Origin: Zygnema cylindricum
Lineage: Eukaryota; Streptophyta; Zygnematophyceae; Zygnematales; Zygnemataceae
Assembly: GCA_037447655.1 (NCBI GenBank)
Contig: JBBHKE010002678.1
Location: forward strand, 125,518 to 189,517
Direction: 5' to 3'
Length of the DNA stretch: 64,000 nt
In this document: positions 11,801-20,890 of the stretch, one piece after another
Layout: every line of letters begins with the position of its first letter
Position numbering within the stretch: the stretch's first letter is position 1
Translations under genes and position numbers: made by a program
Notes under the pieces: generated by a model
The model's input: the letters and a program-made list of their open reading frames with translations, nothing else
Database searches by the model: none
Told to the model about the DNA's origin: nothing

Positions 11801-12360
11801 AACGTTTCGCTTCCTTTTCTGATCTTCAGTGAGAGTGCAGATATGGTTGAGCAGAAAAATAACCGAGATCAATATGAGAGAGCTCTCACAGAAATCTGGT
11901 TGCTCAGTTTTAGGTGAGTGTCATTCGTTTTTCGCTCATATTTTTCTTTTTCCTCTTCTCGTCTTTTTTGTTTGTTGTCGTTTTTCGGCTTTCTGTCCTT
12001 CTCGTCTCACTTCTATTGTTTAGGGGCATTCTGGTTTGACCTCGATTTCCAAAACGTCGACCTTCTGTTTTTTGTATGGACGAACAAAAATAAAGAATGG
12101 ATTCAGACGTTTTACATTTTTTTGGTTTTACATTTAGATGTTTTACCATTTTTGTTGTTTTTTTTTATTTCAGTGACCGTTTGCTGACCAGCGAATGGTC
12201 GTCGTTTGGATTTATTGCCGCGGGACTTGCTGGAATTGAGCCTTTTGAAATGAACATTGCGGATGGGAAGGAGGGAACGTCATATAAGACAAATATGAGA
12301 GGAGTTTGCAGTCTAGGGGCAGTAGAGCCGTGTTATCTCGTCCCTCCTGAATTTCTCCCA
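3819..12360 (+). CDS. GT37 fucosyltransferase, intron-rich, ends incomplete
   Basis: Family 37 fucosyltransferases are Golgi type II membrane enzymes that move L-fucose from GDP-fucose to galactose residues on xyloglucan or arabinogalactan. Ten exons splice in phase: 3819-3931, 7001-7080, 7727-7880, 8429-8542, 9299-9425, 9865-10011, 10319-10441, 10970-11121, 11830-11913 and 12174-12360, giving 427 codons. Family landmarks in order are ISKRLNAYAVMHKRC, CKYLFWIS followed by GLGNRLASLTSAFLYAVLTDR, a CEPIPDSSW block, FFCPKEQKVLHVPTF, FVPS-like LVPAFYLIPQF, HLGRYLLHPNN, the GIQVR donor-site motif (split by an intron at 10011/10319), LLTSEWSSFGFIAAGL, and VEPCYLVPP. The membrane anchor, start codon and last exon were not found, so both ends are open; the family is usually 500-600 residues. 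Land-plant members typically have few introns, so ten exons is odd. Family assignment is firm; acceptor substrate is unknown. Confidence 0.87.
3944..4192. repeat. 16-bp minisatellite, about 15 copies
   Basis: The unit is close to GGGAAGTTTTTCAATA, repeated about 15 times with point changes and constant 16-bp spacing. It starts 12 bases after the splice donor of the exon ending at 3931. The donor region itself (GAGTAAGTTTTCCGTA) reads like a first, diverged unit. Confidence 0.93.
4585..4715 (+). CDS. Exon-like GC-rich stretch, unidentified
   Basis: This follows a long CT tract and CACCAG acceptor and reads IASVDVHGANPIDHF, THRFTHRVKRGLLLAVG, RPDGRLC, with a possible donor at 4716 (T|GTAGGG). 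It is in phase with the exon ending at 3931, giving QDE-IASV. Composition is much more GC-rich than the fucosyltransferase exons and I find no family resemblance. It could be an alternative exon, a fragment of another gene lying in the intron, or chance. Confidence 0.35.
5090..5145. repeat. TC dinucleotide tract
   Basis: A (TC)n run with few interruptions lies in the long intron between 3931 and 7001. Confidence 0.8.
5305..5394 (+). CDS. Exon-like stretch, unidentified
   Basis: Thirty codons lie between a CTCTGCAG acceptor and an ACT|GTAGGT donor, reading RLETGESWVLMALQQ then ARTILSLNTGAEALT. The peptide looks amphipathic and protein-like. It shares GC-rich character with the stretches at 4585 and 5619, so the three may be exons of one unknown gene. 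Another frame is also open here, so even the reading is uncertain. Confidence 0.33.
5396..5618. repeat. CT-rich low-complexity intron
   Basis: Irregular CTCTCCCTC units fill the space between two exon-like stretches. Long open frames on either strand here only translate the repeat. Confidence 0.85.
5619..5725 (+). CDS. Exon-like stretch, unidentified
   Basis: Lies between a GGTTCCAG acceptor and a CCC|GTGAGA donor, reading HNPYCSRVAAHHLLLP then SFRPQFLCEKLLGVVDVEP. Hydrophobic and charged residues are well mixed, as in a folded domain, but no family is recognised. See the entries at 4585 and 5305 for its probable companions. Confidence 0.35.
5726..6090. repeat. Pyrimidine-rich low-complexity tract
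   Basis: CT-rich from the splice donor onwards, with C-runs near 6035-6095. Overlapping open frames on both strands are repeat translations and were not called as genes. Confidence 0.85.
6735..6878. repeat. ATGTAACTTA short tandem repeat
   Basis: Degenerate units of AATGTAACTTAATT, 10-15 bases long, repeat about ten times within the intron just upstream of the exon at 7001. Confidence 0.8.
7001..7080 (+). CDS. Fucosyltransferase exon, CKYLFW block
   Basis: Encodes EKLEGVAAGFDVKRC followed by KYLFWISPTYAG. C-[KR]-Y-[LIV]-[VF]-W just before GLGNR is a signature of GT37. The acceptor is tttttgtag and the donor G|GTGAGA. It joins in phase to 3931 (GA+G) and to 7727 (G+GT, restoring the glycine of GLGNR). 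Confidence 0.85.
7727..7880 (+). CDS. Fucosyltransferase exon, GLGNR motif
   Basis: Encodes GLGNRLASLTSAFLYAV, LTDRAIVISND and CEPIPDSSW, the most conserved N-terminal part of the catalytic domain. The donor is placed at 7881 (AC|GTAAAA) rather than 7856 (TG|GTTAGT), because the latter would create TGA at the junction with the exon at 8429. Confidence 0.88.
8429..8542 (+). CDS. Fucosyltransferase exon, variable middle region
   Basis: Acceptor ttttgcag, donor AA|GTAAGT. Encodes WLKVNTFHRFPRVKDY, RELYENGTHEF, VKSVYINLKY. This part is poorly conserved in the family, so the call rests on splice sites, phase and position. Confidence 0.75.
8551..8734. mobile_element. Small TIR element (MITE), TACAC family
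   Basis: The ends are inverted copies: TACCGTATATTGTTATTACC at the left and the reverse complement TACACTGCGTATCGTTATTG at the right. The right end matches the termini of MITEs at 30615, 46517 and 61397. It sits 8 bases inside the intron, almost touching the donor at 8543. Confidence 0.65.
9299..9425 (+). CDS. Fucosyltransferase exon, LVPAFYLIPQF block
   Basis: Encodes CEEEDWHFFCPKEQKVLHVP, TFAFIHTDEYLVPAFYL and IPQFR. It matches the family stretch in which an FFC..DQ..L..VPW motif is followed by YFVPSLFLIPSF. Acceptor tattgcag; donor AGG|GTATGC, phase 0. Confidence 0.9.
9500..9650. repeat. ATCGATAT-rich dispersed repeat
   Basis: Dense ATCGATAT, GATATCGTGATATC and related self-complementary words, shared with 12428-12770 and 19240-19400. 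It lies within an intron. Confidence 0.6.
9865..10011 (+). CDS. Fucosyltransferase exon, HLGRYLLHP block
   Basis: Encodes KDLFRLFPGGLVFTHLGRYL, LHPNNYLWDRITRVYHSYLA and HSDSLLGIQ. The closing GIQ completes the G-[IV]-Q-[IV]-R donor-substrate motif with VR from the next exon. Phase 0 at both ends. Confidence 0.93.
10319..10441 (+). CDS. Fucosyltransferase exon following GIQVR
   Basis: Begins VRTFHESDQDTEPRVLECAM and ends KNRLEE. Acceptor tttttcag is strong; the donor GAG|GTCTGA is weak, but 41 codons fit phase 0 with the next exon. Confidence 0.85.
10970..11121 (+). CDS. Fucosyltransferase exon, ITVFVASL strand
   Basis: Encodes MHPSVQKIATNPNPKVITVF, VASLQLHHFEHLKKVYTDG and VNFHY. It matches the family strand-helix (VLVTSLYSGYYEKLKNMY). 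Acceptor ttactgcag; donor TA|GTAAGG. Confidence 0.88.
11830..11913 (+). CDS. Fucosyltransferase exon, ALTEIWLLS helix
   Basis: Encodes ESADMVEQKNNRDQYE then RALTEIWLLSFS, equivalent to the HEEYQQTEKKMHNMKALAEMYLLS region of the family. Donor AG|GTGAGT. Confidence 0.87.
12174..12360 (+). CDS. Fucosyltransferase exon, TSxWSSFG block
   Basis: Encodes DRLLTSEWSSFGFIAAGLAG and later GVCSLGAVEPCYLVPPEFLP, matching the C-terminal catalytic block (D.LVTS.WSTFGY.A.GL and MEPC.H.PP). The donor CCA|GTAAGT is strong, so a further exon is expected. Without splicing the frame would run to a stop at 12423. A candidate acceptor (ttttttttctcag at 14134) would give only Val-stop. Confidence 0.9.
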
Positions 12361-12427
12361 GTAAGTTTTTCTGGGTTTTTCTCAGTTTTTTTGGTTTTTA
12401 TTGGGTTTTCCTGGACTCTGTAAAGTA

Positions 12428-12770
12428 GTGTTGCATATCGATCGATATCACGATGATGTATCGCAATTTCAGAATATTGAGTTATCGACAAGCTAAACTG
12501 ACCGATCAGTGTGCGAAACCTAGTACATAAATTAGTACATATGTCTAGGCGAATCAGAATCGCTATCTGGACTTTGCGTACGAAAAAAAAAATCCATGTA
12601 CAAAGTCAATCACTTCGAACACGTACTTCTTTTCCTACGGGAATTCAACCTCAATGGCTTGCAAAACAAACCATTTGAATTTTACCGAAGTAAATGTACA
12701 GATATTGATGATATCTCGATAATCGACGATAATAGCTAGTCTCGATATATCGATTATTTAGACCCTTTGG
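12428..12770. repeat. ATCGATAT-rich dispersed repeat
   Basis: Begins CATATCGATCGATATCACGA and ends near CTCGATATATCGATTATTT. Same self-complementary vocabulary as 9500-9650 and 19240-19400. No gene here. Confidence 0.6.
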
Positions 12771-12812
12771 TACAAATTGATTATTTGATAAATCTTGTTG
12801 GAGATACATCAT

Positions 12813-13428
12813 TGCACTGCCCATGGTTATTAGTGTTAATGACACTGATTTGTCACAGCTTTTTTTGGCCCAAAATCATAAATTAGTGTTATTTACATCA
12901 AAGTAGCATTTACTCTAATCTGGGAACTTCTCAATTAGTGTTAGCCACTTTATATTTTGTTCATAAAAAGTAGCGTTCTTACGACAACTCTGTCTCCTTA
13001 CAGAACGTCAACGTGACACTTCATTTCTACAGCATTAAGTGCACTTCTATGTCATCTAAATTTAAACAAGCTGTTAGTCGCAAGAAATAGTGCGAACTGC
13101 GAACATTAAGTGTAAACTTTTACAGTAAAAGTATAATACTTAATCTAAACCATAAAATAGAGTAAAAATAACCTAAAATACTGTTAAATTTTACTCTAAT
13201 TTGTATGTTTTGTACGATTTCCAAACCCACAAGTACCTCACCCGGTAGATGCTGTCAAGATATGATATTCACACTTCAAATGTTGTTGGCAGCTCAACGT
13301 AATCGCTACAAAGCCACACACAATTTGGCGCAATTTAGTATTAATGTCTGTGCACAAAATAGTGTTGCTAACATTAAATGTAGAGCTTACGCTAGTTTTT
13401 GTTTAACCTAATAACGATGGGCTGTGTA
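12813..13428. mobile_element. MITE, TACAC family, 616 bp
   Basis: Left end TGCACTGCCCATGGTTATTA and right end (reverse complement) TACACAGCCCATCGTTATTA are clear imperfect inverted repeats. The interior is AT-rich and non-coding, with repeated TTAGTGTTA words. The termini match the perfect-TIR elements at 30615 and 61397. Confidence 0.75.
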
Positions 13429-13743
13429 CTGTAAAGCATAAATACGAGGGTGAAAGGGAGAGGAAAAGAGAGTGGTTTGTTTTCAGTATTTTAAACCAAC
13501 AAGACCATTAAAACGCGCGACATGTTCACATTATTTTGGCCTAAAATCACATCTTGATCTAAATAACGATATTTTTGGTTGAGGTGTGTACAGTGCACTG
13601 AACCCCCGGTTAACCCCGCAACTGTTTCAAAATTTGTCGGTCCTTGTCTCCACATTCAAAAAGGTTTAGTTCTTCAGTCATCGAGAATTGAGGAGGCGAC
13701 GAGGAGTTTTCGAGATAATAAATGAACGTAGTTGAAACTATCA

Positions 13744-13918
13744 GGAAAAAAAGAAAGAAAAAGGGAACGGGAAAGGAAATGGAAAAGGGAAAGGGAGAGG
13801 AAAAGGAAAAGGAAAAGAAACAGGAAAAGGAAAAGGTAAAGGAAAAGAAAAGAGAAAAAGGAAAGGGAAAAAGGAAAGGGAAAGGGAAAAGGAAAAGAAA
13901 AGAGAAAAGAAAAAGGAA
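13744..13918. repeat. GGAAAA polypurine tract
   Basis: About 175 bases of nearly pure A and G with GGGAAA and GGAAAA units. Open frames on either strand here (Lys/Glu/Gly on +, Phe/Ser/Pro on -) are repeat translations. Confidence 0.9.
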
Positions 13919-14526
13919 TCCGAACATTTGACGAGTTGGAGCAATTGAATCGAGGATCGAGAAGAAAGACTCGAGAAAATTAAGCATCAAGGGAGTAAGA
14001 ATGAAGAAATAAGAGTTGAAAAGCAAGAGAAAAGTAAAACCATGTCCATATTTATGTGAGTCATGTAGGGAAAGAAAGAAAGAAAGAAATCTGTGTATAG
14101 GGAACACGGATGATTTACATTTTTTTTTTCTCAGGTTTAGAGTATTTTAGAGGTATTAGTTTGTTCTCAAGTTTGTCCAATGACGGGTTTTTTTTAAGGG
14201 AGTTTTCTAGATTTGGGTGTTGACTTTGACGGTTTAAAGAATTATCGGAATGTTTAGTTGAATTAACTTGTTGAAGGAAAACAACAACCATTTTTTGTCC
14301 TTATGTGCACAAACCTGTCAGTAATAAAATCTGGATACAATATCCCGATACCAAATCCGGATATAAAATCTGGACAAAATATTTGGTTTGTGTTATTTTT
14401 TTCCCGGTTTTCTCATTTTGATTACATTATTTGGTAAGACCTTTTGAAGGATAAAAGTTACAAAGGGAGAGATAACACTGTCTCGTATTTGAGATTTGTG
14501 AGTTAAGCATACAATAATCAATGTTA

Positions 14527-14660
14527 TTTTACAATTATCAACTCTATTTTACGAGAGTCAACTTCGATTTACGAAAGTCGACTCTTTTTTACTATGGTCA
14601 ACTTTATTTTATGATAGTCAAACTTTATTTCTCGGTAATCAAACTTTATCTTAGGGTTTT
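14527..14660. repeat. 20-bp tandem repeat, about six copies
   Basis: Units such as AGAGTCAACTTCGATTTACG and ATGGTCAACTTTATTTTATG follow each other every 20 bases. Each carries a TCAAC core. No gene in the surrounding 14130-14690. Confidence 0.85.
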
Positions 14661-14688
14661 TAGAAAGTACCGGAACAATAAGACTTTT

Positions 14689-14907
14689 CTCTCTCCCTCT
14701 CTCCCTCCCTCCCTCTCCCCCTCCCTCTCTCACTTCCTCAGATCCTCCCTCCCGATCTGCCCTCCCTCCCTCCCTCTCTCCTAATCTCCCTCCCTCTCTC
14801 TCTCTCCCTCACTCTCTCCTTTCCAATCTGCCTACCCTCCCTCCCAATCTGCGCTCTCTCTCTCCCAATCTGCCTCCCAATTTTTCTCCCTCTCTCCCTC
14901 CCTCCCT
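14689..14907. repeat. CCCTCTCT low-complexity tract before the gap
   Basis: Pyrimidine-rich, with several CCCAATCTGCC words recurring every 20-40 bases, so it may be a decayed minisatellite. It ends at the run of N, which probably reflects failure to assemble through it. Confidence 0.85.
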
Positions 14908-14917
14908 NNNNNNNNNN
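14908..14917. other. Assembly gap (10 N)
   Basis: Ten N; true size unknown. Sequence on the two sides may not be adjacent. Confidence 0.99.
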
Positions 14918-15382
14918 CATTTAGATCGATTAGGTGGGGAACAGAAGAGATCACTCGAATCCGTCGGTACCGAGATCGAGGGATAGTTCGGAAGTCACTG
15001 ATGTTGTTCACACACCCGAATCTCTTCCCTCAATCCCTGTCTAACGGAAACGAGAAAAAGATATTTCTGGATCTTTTATGAGTTTATAGTTGTGAGGGGA
15101 ATAAAAGATCAGATGAAGGAAGGTTGAGAATGTTTGTTTATTTGTTTGTGAGGAAGGGAATAAAGGAAAAAAAAGAAAAAGATTATGATAAGTGGGGTGC
15201 TAAATGAAATGTGTGATGCAATTATTATTTCAGTTCATCTAATGCATTGTTTTAAATACGAGAGTATTTTTCTTAAGTTTTATAAAAGGAAAAAGAAAAA
15301 GAAAAAAAAGGAAATAAGGGAAGGAGTGTTTGTTTATTTGTTTGTAAGAGTTGGAAGGAAGTAGACTAGAAAATAAGGGGAG
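14918..15382. other. Non-coding, purine-rich, no gene seen
   Basis: Contains two similar segments (about 15125-15185 and 15310-15380) sharing TGTTTGTTTATTTGTTTGT and AAGGGAATAA-type words. It ends in a polypurine run (AAATAAGGGGAG) just before the LTR start at 15383, as at the 3' end of an internal retroelement region. Confidence 0.5.
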
Positions 15383-16560
15383 TGTTGATATTTGAGTATT
15401 TTCTAGGTCTTTATAGAAAAAGAGCAAAGGCAATCTGTCCCTAACTCCCTTCTCTAAGCCCACACACTTGTTGTAGTCACTGAAGGCTTGATAGGGAGCT
15501 AGAGCCATGGCTGCCTAAGCTCACTAGAGAAGACAAGGGGTGGATTAGCTAGATTTACCAAAATGTACTTGACGGACCTAGGAATTGATCCTGGTACCTG
15601 CCGTCTGTCAAATTGGGTAGCCGTTAGCTCTAACCGTTAAGTCTAGGAATAATATTAGAATATGTGGTGTTTGATAAATATAAATTGTTACACATAGATT
15701 AATTTGTTTAACGGAGAATAGATACTTAGTGCATAGATACAGTTTTATTAAGTACGGAGTACGGTATGGGGACGGAACGGATACCGCGCATTTGTTTCGA
15801 TAGCAAAACAAATACCGCGCGTCGAATTTCAGCGGCTAGGATTATAGCCGGTTTTTGATCGGACGGCCCCGATAGGCGCCGCGATCACGGAAGAGGTACT
15901 TTTGGCGTTTTACAGTCTTTGCCACGTCATATGACACGTGGTGTGATAACATTGGATTACGGGAACACCAGAGATTACGGGAACAAATCCTGATTTGACA
16001 CGTGTCGACATTTTGGCCATGTTGTACAATGGCGGTACATAAAGTACACCGGCACCTGTACTTTTTGTACAACACAGTAATTTGATTGGTGCCGTACTTT
16101 AGTAGATAGAGTTTTAGAGGGGGAATAGGACTTAGATAATTTTGGGTAGGTAGCTGCCTCTCCTAGAGAGCACCTTGTATAAATGGCGAACTTTGGCCAG
16201 CCATAACTATCAATTTACTTGACCATTTCTATGAAAAAAAAAAAAATCTTTTTGCTGCAGACTCAAGGGAGTCCAGGCTACACAGGGGTGTAGTCGGTCA
16301 GAGTTTTTGCCTGCCACGGTGGCTGCAGTTCTAAGGGAAAGTCAAAGTGGGTGAATGTGTTCAAAACTCATATTCTAACTTTGCATTCTATGGTGGAACT
16401 GAGCACACAGAAAGTCTTATTTCACAGGGGTGAAGCTATAATGGGTTTTTGATTGTCAAGGGGTAAGTCGTTTGGGTTTATATCAACTTGGAGTCGGCAC
16501 TATCTAGATAAGCTTCTTTTGGATCTGCGATTTTTGTGGGCAATGGAGCACACAGATTTC
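15383..16560 (+). mobile_element. Copia family A, 5' LTR and leader
   Basis: Starts TGTTGATATTTG after a polypurine run. It shares blocks with 18188-19074 and 26090-26958: CCATGGCTGCC near the start, the TTAGGACTTAG word (about 16120), a TATA box (TTGTATAAATGG near 16174), then GGCCAGCCATAACT and TGTGGGCAATGGAG close to the end. An antisense tRNA-like segment lies about 15560-15650. The exact LTR/leader boundary and primer-binding site were not resolved. Confidence 0.7.
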
Positions 16561-16569
16561 AGTCTCACC

Positions 16570-18160
16570 CAGATGAACCTCAGACATACTAAGAGGCCAT
16601 AAACACCCTAGAAAGTAGCCGGTGGATCACTGCTATAAATGAAGAAATGGCCTCCATCATGGAAGCCAATACATGGGAGTTGGTAGATTGTCCACCGGAC
16701 CGAAAGCTGATTGGATGTAAGTGTGTTTTTAAACTTAAATTAAACCCGGATAATACCATTGAAAGGTACAAAGCTAGGTTAGTTGCAAAGGGGTATACTC
16801 AGAAAGAGGAGATAGACTACGAATAAACCTTTGCATCTGTAGTCAGATTTCCTTCTGTTAGAATCCTTTTAAGTTTAGCCGCAGCAGAGGATATGGAAAA
16901 ACACCAAATGGATATTAAAACGACCTTTTTGCACGGAGAGTTGGAAGAAGAAATTTACATGAGGCAAACCAAAAGGATTCGTGGAAAGTGGGGAAGAAAG
17001 CAAGGTTTACAAATTGATAAAATCACTCTATGGGCTTAAGCAAGCCCCGCGACATTGGAATATAAAACTGGAATAATTTCTCACCGGTTTGGGGTTTATC
17101 AGAATTAGTTTAGATCACTCCATATATTTATTTGAGGGTGAGAATGGAGTGATATTTATTGCTATTTATGTGGATCATTTGTTGGTCTTAAGCAAGTCCT
17201 TAGAAAAGATTAACAAACTAAAACGAGATCTTAGAAGCCGTTTGGATATGAAAGATCTCGCTGAAGCGAATTACATTTTTGGAATTCAAATGGAGAGAGA
17301 TAGAGGGAATATGATTATAAGACTCACACCGAAAGAAGGAATCGGTAATATGCTAGAAAATTTTCAGATGGAAAAAACAAATGGATGTATTACTCTCATG
17401 GATTTGAAGAAAATGTTTGAGGGGAGTGAAGGGAGAGGAATATTGACTTTTAATGATGAGATGGATAAGATAGAAAGAAAATTTATGGAAATATCCCTTA
17501 TCGGCAGATTGTAGGCAGTTTAATCTATTTTATGAATTGTACCCGTCCGGATATAGCTGCAGCTGTAGGTGTCCTTAGTAGAAGTCTAAATGAACCAAGA
17601 AAGAGAGACTGGGAGGTTGCCAAAAGGGTGATGAGGTATCTGGTGGGGACAAGGGAATTCTGATTGCATTTGGGAGGGGAGCACACTGACATCACCACCT
17701 GGAGATGTCACTTGGAGTGATGCCAGTTATGGAGATGTGCCTTTAAGGCGGTGTACGACTGGATATGTGTTGCAAATTGGATCCGGTGCATGTTGTTGGA
17801 GTAGCAAGCAACAAAAAATAGTTGCTCAGTCCACTATTGAGGTTGAATACATGGCTTCCTGTGCTGCAACCAAAGAATTAATGTGGGTTAAATCTCTCCT
17901 TAAAGAACTTGGGTTCATGAAGTCTGGAACTCAAAATGTTTTTTGTGATAATCAAGTTGCTATCTCTATTGCAGCTAATCCGAAACATCACTTCAAATCT
18001 AAACATATGGATATTAGACTAAGCTTTGTCAGAGAGAAGGTAAAAAATAAAATAATTAAACAGGTTCATAAAACTGATAGAGAAATGATTGCAGACATGA
18101 TGACAAAACCAGTGCCTTCCCCTAAGTTGATTTTTTGCAGAGAAAACTGTGGATAAAAAT
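16570..18160 (+). pseudogene. Copia family A pol remnant (RT and RNase H)
   Basis: Ty1/copia reverse transcriptase begins INEEMASIMEANTWELVD and continues through LKLNPDNTIERYKARLVAKG, then MDIKTTFLHGELEEEIYM and a degenerate IAIYVDHLLV (normally YVDD, here YVDH). The RNase H part has GYVLQIGSGACCWSSKQQ, QSTIEVEYMA and KHMDIRLSFVREK. Stops and frameshifts occur at about 16824, 17036, 17514 and elsewhere. Gag, protease and integrase are absent: pol follows the leader directly, implying a large internal deletion. Not functional. Confidence 0.88.
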
Positions 18161-18187
18161 TAAAAAGTGACTAGGAATTAAGGGGAG

Positions 18188-19074
18188 TATTGAAAAGAGG
18201 TAATTAATAGTTCACTTCTCTAATTTATTTCCACTTTAAAGAGAGAGAGTGAGGATCAAAGGCACGCCATGGCTGCCGTGATATTTTGAAGGTGGCATAT
18301 ATAGAAGTAGAGGATATTTTACCATAATGGTGCCTAGTTCCACATATGAACCAAGGTCTGCGGACCTCTATACAGTCGTACATCTTATCCACTAAGGCAT
18401 TACCGAAACGATACACGTGACGGGTTTCAAAGATTTATAAACATTAACGCGAAAGCTAATTAACACAAGACTAACGAAGAGGAACAATTCATGCATGTAC
18501 GCGAATCTGAGCCGTGTAAAATATGTTTTGATCGGACGACCGACATTATAGCTGCCACGCGAAGTGAGCTTTTGGCGGCATACGGAGATACTGTCACGGG
18601 ATGCCACGTGGCGCCACATTATTTGATACGGGAGAAGATGGGAAGAGGAACCATGGCTCCCGATTTGATAGGTGTCACCTTGTAGACCTTGTCGTACAAT
18701 GGTCGTACAATAAGTACATCGCCTATTGTACCTTCTTATACTATATAGTGTTCTTATTGGACTAGGGTTTAGTAGTAGGTAGTCGTGAGTAGGCAGACCA
18801 AGACTTAGTGATATTTAGGGACCTCTCTCTAAGAGAGCTTGTAACTATAAAGGTCATCTTTGACCAGCCATAACTTACTACTCAGGGGAGCAAATTCAAT
18901 GATTCTTTTTGCGTTTGACTCAGAGGAGTCTTGTCCTCACAGGTATGAGGGTGATCAGAATATTTTTGTGCCTGGGCGGCGCTTATTCAGTGGGAAAGTG
19001 GAAGGGGCGAATATTATCCCAGAGGCTTTACATAGGCTGCTCATTTTGTGGGTCAATTGAGACCACAGAATTAG
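18188..19074 (+). mobile_element. Copia family A, 3' LTR
   Basis: Follows the polypurine run AATTAAGGGGAG. It shares with 15383-16560 the CCATGGCTGCC block, a TATA box (CTATAAAGG near 18847), CCAGCCATAACTTA and TGTGGGTCAATTGAG. An antisense tRNA-like segment lies near 18330-18410. Divergence from the 5' copy is high, so the element is old or the two LTRs come from different insertions. Confidence 0.68.
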
Positions 19075-19738
19075 ACTAACATATTACATCGCGATAAATT
19101 TGGTACAAGGTGGGTGTCCGTACTAATCCAGTACGGAATATTGTTAGGAAAATCTTTGCCCCCCCCCCCTACCCCACCCCCCACCTGAGCGCGCGCCGAG
19201 GGAGGGGGAGAGGGGGGTTGGGGGCTTTTGGAAAAAATGATTGACCTAGTGTCCCTTCAATATATCGCGATTGAAATATATCGTGATATCGGCCGGAATA
19301 TCGCAAAAATATCACGATATTAAGATCCTCGATATATTGAAGCGATAAATCGATTATCGAGATCCCAAATTTAGGTACATATCAAATATCGGCAAGGGAA
19401 CCTCAATACCCAATATTAGTTTTTAGGGATCTTTAACAATAGCATAAGCAAAAGAACTCAGATAAGCGGCAACATTTGCATCACATAAGAAAGAGAGATC
19501 GGCCGAAGTCATTTATTTAGTCGAAGCTTTTTTTTACTTACAAAATTGATGTTTCTCGTCGTCTCATTCAATAAATCTCACTACCTCCCAACTAAACAAC
19601 AATACAAAGTAGAAAAAAAAACAAAACACTAAGCAACACAAAAGGGACCAAGTACACACCAAGGTGCACTAACCATACCTAGCTCAAATTAAGCTACCCG
19701 CAAGCTAACTTGGAATCCCAAATGAAACGTGTCGAAAA
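19075..19738. other. Non-coding; contains ATCGATAT-rich repeat
   Basis: No gene. Holds a C/G homopolymer-rich patch (19158-19225) and a third copy of the ATCGATAT-rich repeat (19240-19400), the rest being AT-rich unique sequence. Confidence 0.6.
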
Positions 19739-19868
19739 AAGGTATTGTTATCTTCTATCCTTTTAGCCTATGGTCTTACTACAGTTCTCATACTTGTCGT
19801 AGTCACTAAGGATTCAGCAGGCAACCATGGCTGCCGCAGGCAAACAGAGAGAGACAGGCTAAGGGTAA
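19739..19868 (+). mobile_element. Copia family A LTR, split 5' piece
   Basis: Resembles the head of the LTR at 15383: a TATTGTTATC start, then CTTGTCGTAGTCACTAAGG and AACCATGGCTGCCGC. It stops abruptly where copia family B begins. The rest of this LTR may be the piece at 26090-26958. Confidence 0.55.
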
Positions 19869-20890
19869 TGTTGTAATTTTTAAATCTTTATTTCATTAAA
19901 TAGGGGTAAAAAAAACTTAGAGTATTTTCTAAGTAGTCTACTGTAATACTAACCTTAATTAGCGTTACAGTAGCAAAAAATACAGCAGAGTATATTGTAC
20001 TTTTACACATATACGTGACGACAAAAGAACGTATGCAAGTTTTACGGAGTGGCATTGACAGTCAGCCACACGCGTCACGCAGTTGACGATTTGATTCACA
20101 GGATCGAATGAACGGGATCTGAACCGGGTATTCCGGAAATATATGGTACAGTTGGACGGTACCATCGTTGATTGATTTTTTTCCAACGGACGCGATTCAC
20201 TTGGGGCCACAAGCGTGACTTACGAGGGACCACAAGCGTGATTCACGTGGGACCACAAGTGACGAAGTACTCAGGTGCTTCGTACTACACGACCACATTC
20301 GGTTGGACTTTAGCGACTACCGCTGACTAAGCATTTGGAACGTTTTGTGTACGGTTGGAACGTTTTGTGTACGGTTCAATATCTGGAAATATTTGAATAA
20401 CATTGTTTTGTAGTTTAGTGTAATAAAAAATAGTGTTCCATTAATCAAGTTTTTAGAAAACAATAATTAGGGTTCTGAGGTACAGTGACGTACAGGTAGG
20501 ATGCATTGTTGTTAGTCAAGATAATAACCGTAGTAACAGTTACCCAAATTAGTGTAGATCATAAGATACAGAGTGTGAGTATATAACTTAGGACTTAGCC
20601 AATTTTGTAGCATCCAGTTTTGGGAATATGATTTTCTAAGGGGAGTGTTTGGGAAACTTCCATACGTCATATCTTATGGTTTACTGGGTTATTTAGGCTG
20701 CAATTTTGGGAATTGTCAGTTTACTGTGTTGTGTATCACTATGGCAAATTTGAGGCATATTGGCCTTTTGAGTCATATTTGGTGTAAGCTGAAAGTTGGC
20801 TGTTGAGTAGGTGCTTGATAGCTTTTGCTGTTTTCCAAGTCTACTTCCACTACTACTGCCGGTTCCATTCCTGCAACGGTGGTTGTAGAA
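19869..20890 (+). mobile_element. Copia family B, 5' LTR and leader
   Basis: Nearly identical to 24233-25262. The first 744 bases (19869-20612, TG to CA) pair exactly in length with 24233-24976 and are most alike over about 20040-20580. Beyond that, similarity drops but continues through the leader into the first gag codons. A TATATAACTTAGGACTTAG promoter-like block sits at 20579. The gag start here is AAG where the other copy has ATG. Confidence 0.82.

Noticed and set aside
18335-18410. Functional tRNA gene on minus strand
   Set aside because: The D-arm and acceptor words look right, but the T arm and anticodon stem are poor, and it lies within an LTR at a place where sister LTRs have similar decayed segments.
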